Source: Acidobacteriota bacterium
GTDB taxonomy: Bacteria; Acidobacteriota; Terriglobia; Acidiferrales; UBA7541
DNA length: 54,472 nt
Direction of reading: 5' to 3'
NCBI GenBank assembly: GCA_003223295.1
Contig: QHYM01000136.1
Span: forward strand, 1-54,472
Shown: positions 16,992-24,250 of the stretch, piece by piece
How the letters are laid out: each line of letters begins with the position of its first letter
How positions within the stretch are numbered: position 1 is the first letter of the stretch
The notes under the pieces: generated by a model
What the model saw: only the letters and a program-made list of their open reading frames with translations
What the model was told of the DNA's origin: nothing
The model's database searches: none
Program-made: the position numbers and the translations under genes

Positions 16992-17534
16992 ATGAGCGCG
17001 ACGAAATGCGCAATTCCAGCCGAAGGCTGGCCAGACATGCCGCTCGCGAAGCCGCAGCAAGCGGCGGCGAGGCCGCATGTTATGGCGGAACTGCAGCGCA
17101 CGCTTGCCTTGCGCGTGGTTCCCCTGCTGCGGTCTTCTCTGCCACGGCAGTTCGTGCGCGTGCCAACGCATGCCGTGGGCGTGCATCCCGAACAGCGCCA
17201 GCACCCGCGAGCCAAGCTGAGGCTGCCGATGCGCCTTCGCGCGGTGGGAGGTGTGCCGGAGGAATATCCCGTTACGCTTGTAATGCGCAACATCAGCTCG
17301 ACGGGCATCTATTTTCTAAGCCCCAAGGCAGTTGCTGTGGGGACGTCGATTGAGCTGGAGGTGATTCTGGTTAGCAAGCCCATGGGCCGTGGAAGCGTAG
17401 TCATGAGCAGCCGCGCGCACGTATGCCGCACCGAGGCTGCTGCCATGCCGGGTTGGTATGGATTAGCAGCGTCCTTCGACGACGTCCAGTTTGATCACGA
17501 TGACGATATGCCTTCGCGATTTTTGAAGCCGTAG
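16992..17534 (+). CDS. PilZ-domain protein
   Basis: 180 residues from the ATG at 16992, preceded by GAGGGGC at good spacing. The C-terminal PilZ domain (about 72-180) has the c-di-GMP-binding signature in two parts, RAKLRLPMRLR (RxxxR-like) and MRNISSTGIYF (the D/NxSxxG motif with Asn in place of Asp). The first 70 residues have no recognised domain. PilZ proteins are c-di-GMP effectors for motility, exopolysaccharide or secretion; the target is unknown and no partner gene is adjacent. Confidence 0.8.
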   Translation: MSATKCAIPAEGWPDMPLAKPQQAAARPHVMAELQRTLALRVVPLLRSSLPRQFVRVPTHAVGVHPEQRQHPRAKLRLPMRLRAVGGVPEEYPVTLVMRNISSTGIYFLSPKAVAVGTSIELEVILVSKPMGRGSVVMSSRAHVCRTEAAAMPGWYGLAASFDDVQFDHDDDMPSRFLKP

Positions 17535-17675
17535 TTCCTCTGCCATTCCTTCGAATCGTTCCTTTCAGGTAAGCTGGGTTGTGCTCGCCGATGCGGGCAC
17601 TTCTGCTTGGACACGCCCCTCTCCGCAACATTCTTGACCATGGCCGACAGAAAATCTCTGCTACTCTGAGGCGCG

Positions 17676-18341
17676 ATGGCGGCGAGGCAGAAAACGTGTT
17701 TGCAGGGCGTGCTGTTCGATTGGGATGGCACGCTGATCGATTCGTACCGCGCGGACGCTTCCGCGTATCTGGCGATGTTCAAAGAAATGGGAATCGCGTG
17801 GGGCATTAAAGAATTGGAGAGGCACTATTCCCCGAACTGGTATCAGGTATATCGCGCGGCGAAGTTGCCGCGGAGACTTTGGGATGACGCGGACCGGGCG
17901 TGGCGCGCGCACTATGCGAAACACAGGCCGCGATTGATTTCCGGCGCGCGGCGCGTGCTGGAGACGATTCGAACGAAACACCTCCTGGGCCTGGTTACGA
18001 GCGGTGATGGCGACCGGGTCGCGCGTCAGTTGCGCGAGTTTCGCTTGACGAGGCTTTTTTCGGCGCGCGTTTGCAGCGGCGATACGCTGAAGAAAAAACC
18101 GCATCCTGCGCCGCTGCGTCTCGCGCTGCGGCAAATGGATCTGGAGGAGGCTTGCTGCGTCTATGTTGGCGATGCGCCGCAGGACGTGGAAATGGCGCGG
18201 CGCGCAGGCGTGCTGGCGATCGGAGTGCTCGGGCCCTTTCCGACGGAGAAACGTTTGCGCGCGGCGCGGCCGGAGTTTCTGCTCGGCTCGCTCGAAGAAT
18301 TGCCGGACATGCTGAACCGGCTGCGGAACGGATCGAAGTAG
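17676..18341 (+). CDS. HAD-superfamily hydrolase (phosphoglycolate phosphatase-like)
   Basis: 221 residues. HAD motif I is FDWDGTLIDSY (nucleophile Asp15, acid/base Asp17), motif II is LVTSGDGDRV, the motif III lysine lies in LKKKPHP, and motif IV is VYVGDAPQDVEMARRAG. A helical cap of subclass I lies between motifs I and II. It resembles Gph/PpaX-type phosphatases, but specificity cannot be read from sequence. The ATG follows TACTCT and GAGGCG, so the leader would be very short. Confidence 0.88.
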   Translation: MAARQKTCLQGVLFDWDGTLIDSYRADASAYLAMFKEMGIAWGIKELERHYSPNWYQVYRAAKLPRRLWDDADRAWRAHYAKHRPRLISGARRVLETIRTKHLLGLVTSGDGDRVARQLREFRLTRLFSARVCSGDTLKKKPHPAPLRLALRQMDLEEACCVYVGDAPQDVEMARRAGVLAIGVLGPFPTEKRLRAARPEFLLGSLEELPDMLNRLRNGSK

Positions 18342-18463
18342 TTTTCAGTTTTTAGTTGTCAGTTCTCAGTCTTCAGTTCTCAGTTCTTGGCTCTTGTTTT
18401 GGAGCGAAAAGCAGATCCCTCGCTCCGCTCGGGATGACACTCACGGAAGTTTTCAGCTGACTG
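18342..18463. repeat. CAGTTCTCAG repeats and a CCCTCG..CGGGATGACA palindrome
   Basis: 18343-18390 is a run of degenerate CAGTTCTCAGT units. 18407-18439 is an AAAAGCAGATCCCTCG..CGGGATGACA element. Both families recur in this window (20421, 21289, 21366, 27945 and 41004), always between genes. Confidence 0.65.
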
Positions 18464-19357
18464 TTAGGGATTTGCAGGAGCGGAAGGGTTCCTCGGGGCG
18501 GTGGCTTGCGGTGTAGCGGGAAGCGGCTTGAAATCGGTCCACTTGACGACGATTCGCAGGGGAATTTGCTGGCCCTTCAAATCCGCGGTGGCGTCCGCGC
18601 GAGAATAGTTCGGGAACCAGTATTTTCCTTCGACGTTTTCGCGATAGGTTTCGAACAGGTTAAAAGGCAAGTCCTTGATACTCTGCACGGGGCCGAGATC
18701 GGTCATCCACTGGCCGTAGGTCTTCACGACCTCAAGGTATTTCGCGTCCACCCACACGACGCCCTCGAAATACGCCTTCTGGCGATCGACGGTCTTGGGC
18801 TTCACCTGAAAAATGTAGCAGTCGACTTCGTCCACTTGCTCTTTGCCCAGATACTTCAAGTTGTATTTCGCAAGCTGGGTGGTGGTCAGGGGGAACGCGG
18901 GAATGCGCTGCAGGCCTTCGAGATCTTCCGAGCGGAGATAGAAGTGCTGCAGGGTGGATTGCGGGCGCTGCACGACTTTTTCGTAGAGTTTGCCGTCGGG
19001 GTCGCGCGCGGGCTCCATCACCAGCACGTATTCGCCGGAAGGCTTGCCGTCCGGACCAAATTCCTCGATGCGAATGGTCTTTTTGTAAGTGAAATGCGTG
19101 CGCGTGAGAAGATACTCGTCTTCCTTCTGGGAAAAGCGCTTGATGATTTCAGACTCGGGAAGCGAAGGCGGCGCAGGAGGCTCCGGCTCGTTCCCGATGC
19201 GGGTGACGTGATGGTCGGGGGGCGGCGCAATGGGGCCTTGTGGTGCATCCTGGGCGAGGAGCGCAGCCGCACCAAAAGACAGCGCAGAAAGAAAAGACAG
19301 TGCGAGGAGCAGGGACGAGGCATTGCGGTGGCGGGGATTAGATTTGGCTTGCGTCAT
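18464..19357 (-). CDS. Secreted protein of unknown function
   Basis: 297 residues with a signal peptide (about 1-38, ending LLAQD) and a Pro-rich linker. The body has the pattern FTYKKTIRIEEFGPDGKPSG, DVDCYIF-like VDEVDCYIFQVKPK and VVWVDAKYLEVVKTYGQW. The repeated beta-strand layout resembles LolA-like outer-membrane lipoprotein-sorting folds but the match is weak. Proteins like this are frequent in acidobacterial secretomes. No operon partner. Confidence 0.7.
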   Translation of the reverse strand: MTQAKSNPRHRNASSLLLALSFLSALSFGAAALLAQDAPQGPIAPPPDHHVTRIGNEPEPPAPPSLPESEIIKRFSQKEDEYLLTRTHFTYKKTIRIEEFGPDGKPSGEYVLVMEPARDPDGKLYEKVVQRPQSTLQHFYLRSEDLEGLQRIPAFPLTTTQLAKYNLKYLGKEQVDEVDCYIFQVKPKTVDRQKAYFEGVVWVDAKYLEVVKTYGQWMTDLGPVQSIKDLPFNLFETYRENVEGKYWFPNYSRADATADLKGQQIPLRIVVKWTDFKPLPATPQATAPRNPSAPANP

Positions 19358-19487
19358 AAAGGTTTAGATGCGCGCAAAGTTCCTTGTGGCAGCCTGGCGC
19401 CGCGAGGCGGCCCGCGAATCTTGTCCACAGTGTAGCGCAAGCGGGGCCAAGTCCACCAAGCCATGAGGAAAAACGCTGCGCCTCTGC

Positions 19488-19493
19488 TACAAT
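19488..19493 (+). promoter_or_regulatory. Candidate -10 box before acylphosphatase gene
   Basis: TACAAT matches the -10 consensus at five of six positions and ends ten bases before the GTG start. No clear -35 is visible. A start this close suggests a leaderless or nearly leaderless message. Confidence 0.3.
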
Positions 19494-19503
19494 TTTTCGG
19501 CTT

Positions 19504-19797
19504 GTGAGCGAAACCAGGTCAGCCAAACGCTATTTCGTATCCGGCATGGTCCAGGGTGTGGGCTTCCGCTTCTTCACACAGCGCGCCGCGGAAAAGCTGA
19601 AGGTCAGCGGCTTCGTAAGAAATCTTTGGGACGGGCGCGTGGAAGTGTTCGCCATAGGGACACCGGAGCAACACAGAGAATTGCGAAATCTGCTAGAGCG
19701 GGGCCCGCTCGGTTCCGAGGTCACAGAAGTGCTGGAACAGCCCGCGCTGGCGGAATCGCAGTACGAAGGCGTCTTTGTGATCAATCCCAGTGCTTGA
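19504..19797 (+). CDS. acyP: Acylphosphatase
   Basis: 97 residues from a GTG start. It has the classical motif GMVQGVGFRFFTQRAAEKL, with the phosphate-binding loop VQGVGFR, and the catalytic Asn in VSGFVRNLWDGRVEV. It hydrolyses acyl phosphates such as acetyl phosphate in the cytoplasm. It is followed 48 bases later by apt. Confidence 0.93.
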   Translation: MSETRSAKRYFVSGMVQGVGFRFFTQRAAEKLKVSGFVRNLWDGRVEVFAIGTPEQHRELRNLLERGPLGSEVTEVLEQPALAESQYEGVFVINPSA

Positions 19798-19845
19798 ACA
19801 GCATAAACAGAGCAGGCGCGAACCCGACTACGAGGAGGCGTGTGA

Positions 19846-20367
19846 ATGAATGATCTGAAGAAATTGATCCGCGAAGTGCCGGACTATCCGAAGCCGGGGA
19901 TTCTTTTCTATGACCTAACCACGCTGCTGAAGGATAAGCAAGGGTTTCACACGCTGATCGACCGACTCTGCGACCACTACAACGGCCATACGATTGACGT
20001 GGTGGCGGGAATTGAAGCGCGCGGATTCATTTTCGCGCCGGCACTGGCGTACCGGCTGGGAGCGGGCTTTGTGCCAGTTCGCAAGCCGAAGAAGCTGCCC
20101 GCCAAAACGGCTAGCATTTCGTACGCGCTTGAATATGGCACGGATACTTTGGAGATTCACGAAGACGCGGTGAAGCCGGGCCAGCGCGTGATTATCTGCG
20201 ACGACCTACTGGCGACGGGCGGAACCGCTGCGGCGACGGCGAAACTGGTACAGAAGCTCGGAGGCACGGTGGAGGGCGCGGCGTTTGCAGTGGAGCTTAC
20301 TTTTCTCGAAGGCCGCAAGAAGCTGAATGGTGTGGATGTGTTCTCGCTGATTCAGTACGATAAGTGA
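19846..20367 (+). CDS. apt: Adenine phosphoribosyltransferase
   Basis: 173 residues. [20 protein letters not shown] and the PRPP-binding loop [16 protein letters not shown] identify Apt, which salvages adenine to AMP. The ATG follows GAGGAGG at good spacing. Length is normal for the family. It could be co-transcribed with the acylphosphatase gene. Confidence 0.96.
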   Translation: MNDLKKLIREVPDYPKPGILFYDLTTLLKDKQGFHTLIDRLCDHYNGHTIDVVAGIEARGFIFAPALAYRLGAGFVPVRKPKKLPAKTASISYALEYGTDTLEIHEDAVKPGQRVIICDDLLATGGTAAATAKLVQKLGGTVEGAAFAVELTFLEGRKKLNGVDVFSLIQYDK

Positions 20368-20420
20368 AGGATAAAGATATTGATGTTCCCGTCGGGCCAG
20401 GTTGAGTTGCGATCAAGCCG

Positions 20421-20446
20421 GGATTCCTCGCTCCGCTCGGATGACA
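20421..20446. repeat. CCTCGCTCCGCTCGGATGACA intergenic palindrome
   Basis: A shortened copy of the element at 18407-18439, lying between apt and the convergent rlmB. Confidence 0.55.
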
Positions 20447-20523
20447 ATTTTTGTGGCTTTTCCCGGAATGACAATTTGACTGTGGTTCTTTCAACGATCC
20501 AGAAAGCGGTAGCGGAGGGGAGG

Positions 20524-21273
20524 TCACTTGCTTTTTGAAGCGGCGTGGCGTTGGCGGAGGGCTTCGAAGAGGACGACGCCGGCGGCGACGGAAACGTTGA
20601 GGGATTTCACGGGGCCGGTGGTGGGGAGCGAGACGACGAAGTCGCAGCGCTTGCGGGTCAATTCGTGCAGGCCCTGGCCTTCGCTTCCTAGAACGATGCC
20701 CACGGGTGCAGTGTAATCCACTTCGGTGTAGGTTTTATCCGCGGTTTCGTCCAGCCCCACGAGCCAATATCCAGCCTCCTTTAGTTCCTCCATCGCGCGG
20801 GCGAGATTCGTCACTTTAGCCACGGGCAGATGCGCCAGCGCTCCGGCGGAAGAGCGCGCGACTGTGTCGGTGAGGCCGGCGGCGCGGCGCTCGGGAATCA
20901 CCACACCATGCGCGCCTGCGGCCAACGCCGTTCGAACGATCGCTCCCAAGTTGTGAGGATCCTCGACCCCGTCGAGCAGGACGATGAGTCCCATCTGGCC
21001 GCGCCCGGAATTCGCGCTTGCGAGAATATCTTCCAGAGTGGCAGCGGCACGTGCTGCCGCCAGAGCAACAACGCCCTGATGATCTTTCGAATTGGCCAGG
21101 CGGTCGAGCTGCCCGCGGTCCTCGAAGCGCACGGGAATGCTCTGCTTGCGGGCGAGTTGCACGATTTCTTCGATGCGCGTGTCCTGCCGGCCCTTGGCGA
21201 TGGCAATGCGGTCAATGGGGCGCTGGGCTTCGAGCGCTTCTTTCACCGCGTGGATGCCGGTCAGCTTGTCCAT
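20524..21273 (-). CDS. rlmB: 23S rRNA 2'-O-methyltransferase RlmB (SpoU family)
   Basis: 249 residues. An N-terminal substrate-binding domain begins GIHAVKEALEA. The SPOUT motifs follow in order: NLGAIVRTALAAGAHGVVIP, GSEGQGLHEL and the knot SLNVSVAAGVVLFEALRQR. RlmB methylates G2251 in the ribosomal P loop; TrmH-like specificity cannot be fully excluded, but the N-terminal domain favours RlmB. Confidence 0.9.
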   Translation of the reverse strand: MDKLTGIHAVKEALEAQRPIDRIAIAKGRQDTRIEEIVQLARKQSIPVRFEDRGQLDRLANSKDHQGVVALAAARAAATLEDILASANSGRGQMGLIVLLDGVEDPHNLGAIVRTALAAGAHGVVIPERRAAGLTDTVARSSAGALAHLPVAKVTNLARAMEELKEAGYWLVGLDETADKTYTEVDYTAPVGIVLGSEGQGLHELTRKRCDFVVSLPTTGPVKSLNVSVAAGVVLFEALRQRHAASKSK

Positions 21274-21365
21274 GGGATGAATAGTTTACAGGCGACAGTT
21301 CACAGTTGTCAGTGGGCGGTCTGAAATGAGGTACTGCGACAGAATTAACTCGAAAGACTGAATTC

Positions 21366-21424
21366 AAAAGCAGATCCCTCGGCCTCAGGCTGCGGAAGAC
21401 CGCAGCCTGCCGGTCGGGATGACA
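21366..21424. repeat. Palindrome with a second hairpin nested in its loop
   Basis: Outer arms match the AAAAGCAGATCCCTCG..CGGGATGACA element. In place of the usual short loop there is a perfect 10-bp stem with a four-base loop at 21386-21409 (CAGGCTGCGG / CCGCAGCCTG). This looks like one repeat inserted into another. Confidence 0.65.
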
Positions 21425-21495
21425 GGTCTCGGTGGTTTCGGTTGAGGAGAAAATCCAACTTCGGAGAAGTCGGATTCCCGCAAACGCATGGGAAG

Positions 21496-22044
21496 TTAAT
21501 CCAGGGCGGTGCAGAATTCGAGGATGCGGGCCCGAGCGTACTTGACGGGCACGGCAAAAGGCAGCGGAGCCGCTTCATCGAGAAGCAGGATGACGCGGTC
21601 GAGCGATCCATCGCCGGGGCGACCGGCGAGGGCCAAGCGAAGAGGATATAGCAGCTCGCGGCCGGGCAAATGCAATTGCTCTTTCAGCTTGGTGATGATT
21701 TCTTTGAACCGCTCAGAGTTCAGCGGGGCGCCATCCAAGAGCAGCAGCGCCGCTTCGCGAAGCACGTCGCGTGCGGCGTAGCGTGAGAGGACTTCGTGCG
21801 TTTCTGTTCTGGCCATGATTTCGGGTGCGTCGTAATGAAAAACCAGCGCGAGTAATTCGCCGAGGGCAGCGCAGTCGGCAGCGTGAGCGCCAAGAATGGC
21901 CGCTGCGCGTCCGCACCAAGCGTCGATTTCAGGGGTGGGGTCCGTGGTCAGCCAGCCGCGTTCGCGGAGAATGGCAAGAATATCGCGGGAGGTGAAGGGA
22001 TTTGCGGCCTCGACGGATGGTGCGGGTGGGTTGGAGGGAACCAT
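21496..22044 (-). CDS. Free-standing GluRS-like anticodon-binding domain protein
   Basis: 182 residues from the ATG at 22044. The sequence resembles the helical C-terminal anticodon-binding region of glutamyl-tRNA synthetase: a helix pair ending LGELLALVFHY, then FKEIITKLKEQLHLPGRELL, YPLRLALAGRPGDGSLDRV (compare the GR(E)LFHPLRxALTG motif) and a final VPVKYARARILEFCTAL like the terminal helix of GluRS. The catalytic HIGH and KMSKS parts are absent and the frame is intact. It sits directly after ispF, where Bacillus has a full gltX, so it may be the surviving part of gltX. A tRNA- or GluRS-binding role is inference. Confidence 0.65.
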   Translation of the reverse strand: MVPSNPPAPSVEAANPFTSRDILAILRERGWLTTDPTPEIDAWCGRAAAILGAHAADCAALGELLALVFHYDAPEIMARTETHEVLSRYAARDVLREAALLLLDGAPLNSERFKEIITKLKEQLHLPGRELLYPLRLALAGRPGDGSLDRVILLLDEAAPLPFAVPVKYARARILEFCTALD

Positions 22045-22125
22045 GGAAAGAATTGTAGCGCACTGAACGAACCGAAAAGCCGGGGGGACGCGCAAAAGCG
22101 CGCCCCTACACGGAGAAGCCATGCG

Positions 22126-23055
22126 TCAGCGCGAGGAGAGGGTGGCGACGACGTGGGCGGCGATGGCTTCACCGCGGCCGATCGCGTCGACGCCTTCGTT
22201 GGTCTTGGCTTTCAGATGGATTTTGTCGGACGAAACGCCGAGCGCCTTGGCCAGGGCTTCGCGCATCTTCGGAAAATGCGGTCCCAGCTTTGGTTTTTCG
22301 GTGATGACCACGGCGTCGACGTGCTCGATGGTGAAGTTCTTGTCTGTGAGCAACTTCTTGGCATGCTCGAGGAAGAGCAGGCTGTTTGCGCCCTTCCATT
22401 GCGGATCGGTGTCCGGGAAATGCGTGCCGATGTCGCCCAGTCCCGCTGCACCCAGCAACGCATCGCAAAGCGCATGGGCGAGCACGTCACCGTCGGAATG
22501 CCCCACCGGCCCCCTGTCAAACGGCAACTCAATCCCGCCAACGATGAGAGGCCTGCCCTCCTCAAGGCGATGCAAATCGTAGCCGATGCCGGTTTGCGTC
22601 TTTGAGGAGCCAGCTTGCGCAGTTCGCCACGAACCCCCTTTCATTCGCTGCAGAAGGAAGAGACAAAACCCTACGAGGAGAAGGAGGGGCATGCCATTCA
22701 CCAGAAGCAACATCCAATCAGCACTGCGCACTTCTTTGACAGTGACCTGGACGCCCTTTTCGCGAAGATGCTCTGTAACGGAAGGAGCAGCCTCCTTGAA
22801 AAGTGTTACGTGGAAACCGCGGTTCGGTGAATGAGCGTCCTGCCCCCACAGATCGTAGCTGCTCTGAGAGAGATACATCGTAACGTTTTTGATTTCGCCT
22901 GCGTCCACCTTGGCCATGAATTCGTTGTAACTGATTTCGTCCTTACCCGAGCGGGAACTGTCTGGGGAATAGAGCTTGTAGAGCATCAACCCAAGAAAAA
23001 TGATCGAAAACCAGAATAAAACGGTCTTTGCGGTAGAACTGGAATTCATGCTCAA
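22126..23055 (-). CDS. ispF: Fusion: FtsH N-terminal (FtsH_ext) membrane module + IspF
   Basis: 309 residues in one frame. Residues 1-140 match the FtsH N terminus: TM1 (11-29), a periplasmic FtsH_ext domain with ISYNEFMAKVDAGEIKNVTM, and TM2 (114-136) ending LLQRMKGG. No AAA or protease domain follows. From residue 156 it is a complete 2-C-methyl-D-erythritol 2,4-cyclodiphosphate synthase: GYDLHRL (metal ligands Asp160, His162), GHSDGDVLAHALCDALLG (His194), GDIGTHFPDTDP, KAKTNEGVDAIGRGEAI. IspF makes MEcPP in the MEP isoprenoid pathway. FtsH topology would place IspF in the cytoplasm on the membrane. There is no start codon with a ribosome site at the IspF boundary. Its ATG overlaps the ispD stop. 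Confidence 0.93.
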   Translation of the reverse strand: MSMNSSSTAKTVLFWFSIIFLGLMLYKLYSPDSSRSGKDEISYNEFMAKVDAGEIKNVTMYLSQSSYDLWGQDAHSPNRGFHVTLFKEAAPSVTEHLREKGVQVTVKEVRSADWMLLLVNGMPLLLLVGFCLFLLQRMKGGSWRTAQAGSSKTQTGIGYDLHRLEEGRPLIVGGIELPFDRGPVGHSDGDVLAHALCDALLGAAGLGDIGTHFPDTDPQWKGANSLLFLEHAKKLLTDKNFTIEHVDAVVITEKPKLGPHFPKMREALAKALGVSSDKIHLKAKTNEGVDAIGRGEAIAAHVVATLSSR

Positions 23056-23768
23056 ACCTTTTGGGTCTCGCGGTCGAGGTAGAAACGGGCGAGTTCCATG
23101 TCGGCGGGCTTGGTGATTTTCATGTTGCGCTCGGAGCCGAGGACGACGTGAACGTCGTGGCCCAGCCGCTCGACGAGCCCGGCTTCGTCCGAGGCGTTCA
23201 CGCCGTCCGATTGTGCGCGAGCAAACGCTTCCCTGAGGAGCTTGGTCGCAAAGACCTGTGGGGTTTGCGCCAGCACCAGGCGCTCGCGCGGGATGGTGCC
23301 GGTGATCAGCGCCACGTCTTCCGGTAAGCTCGCGCGCTTGACTTCCTTCACGGTATCCATCGCGGGGATGCCGAGGATGGCGGCCTGGCAGCGGCGCGCT
23401 TCCTTGATGACGCGGGTAATCTGCTCGACAGTCACGAAGGGCCGCACGGCATCGTGCACCAGCACGATTTCCGCGTCGTTAGGCACTCCGCGCAAGGCGG
23501 CGGCGACGGAGTCCTGCCGGGAATCGCCCCCTTTGACCACGCGCACGGGCTGCTTGAATTCTTCCTTGGCGATGCGCTCTTCGAGACGTTGCACTTCGTC
23601 GGCGCGCGTGGCGACGATGAGATCGGTCACCAAGGAGCAGGAAGCGATGCGCCGCAAGCTGAGGATCACGATGGGCGTGCCGTTCAGCTCGAGAAACTGC
23701 TTGGGCGTTTCCGCGCCCATGCGCGTTCCCATGCCGGCGGCCGGCAAAATGGCAGCGATTCGACTCAT
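23052..23768 (-). CDS. ispD: 2-C-methyl-D-erythritol 4-phosphate cytidylyltransferase
   Basis: 238 residues from the ATG at 23768; the open frame runs further without similarity. The nucleotide-binding loop LPAAGMGTRMG..PKQFL, VHDAVRPFV and TGTIPRERLVLAQTPQVF are typical. It forms CDP-ME in the MEP pathway, one step before IspE (at 31.6 kb) and two before IspF, whose gene follows with a four-base overlap. Confidence 0.94.
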   Translation of the reverse strand: MSRIAAILPAAGMGTRMGAETPKQFLELNGTPIVILSLRRIASCSLVTDLIVATRADEVQRLEERIAKEEFKQPVRVVKGGDSRQDSVAAALRGVPNDAEIVLVHDAVRPFVTVEQITRVIKEARRCQAAILGIPAMDTVKEVKRASLPEDVALITGTIPRERLVLAQTPQVFATKLLREAFARAQSDGVNASDEAGLVERLGHDVHVVLGSERNMKITKPADMELARFYLDRETQKV

Positions 23769-23914
23769 ATCGGAAGCGGCACCGCCCGCGAGGCCCCAGA
23801 GGCGGATTCGCAAGAGTTTGAGTTTACCTCAAGCGGGGGTAGGGGGCGAATTTTGGAGGGGCTGGTAGTAGTGAGTTCGTTCTTCCATGAGGGAAGCTAA
23901 AAGCAACCCGCCCG

Positions 23915-24121
23915 TCACGCGTGAATTGTTACGGAGTATGCGGGACAAGTTCCGTAACACGCGATTCGCGCTAGCTGAATTGTTACCGTCTTGAGGTCGG
24001 CGTCCGACAAAGAAGTTAGGTCAGAGGTTTTACCGGTGCCCTGAGTTGCCAGCGATTTGATGACTAGCAACAAAAAACCAAGGATAAAGAAAGTACCCAG
24101 GAAGGCCCGCCGAAAAGTCAT
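23915..24121 (-). pseudogene. Truncated secreted DUF6438-like fragment
   Basis: 68 residues from the ATG at 24121: a signal or anchor helix (about 5-22), then LARIACYGTCPAYSVTIHA and stop. The CYGTCPAYSV motif marks the start of DUF6438-like domains, which normally continue for about 100 residues. Here the frame ends directly after it and no continuation was recognised, so it looks like a broken gene. Confidence 0.6.
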
Positions 24122-24250
24122 GTCGACCCCATTAGTTGCCGTCAAGCAAGGCCGCTTTCCTCACACGCTAACTATACGACACCGTTGAGGGACATTTGTT
24201 CCCAAGGACCGAATCTGAGGGTCGGATGCCTGCCGGAGGACGCTAGTTGC

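Noticed and set aside
15900-17534. Very long plus-strand open frame (544 codons)
   Set aside because: Its first two thirds are antisense to the EamA exporter gene and non-coding sequence; only the last 180 codons (PilZ) are a gene.
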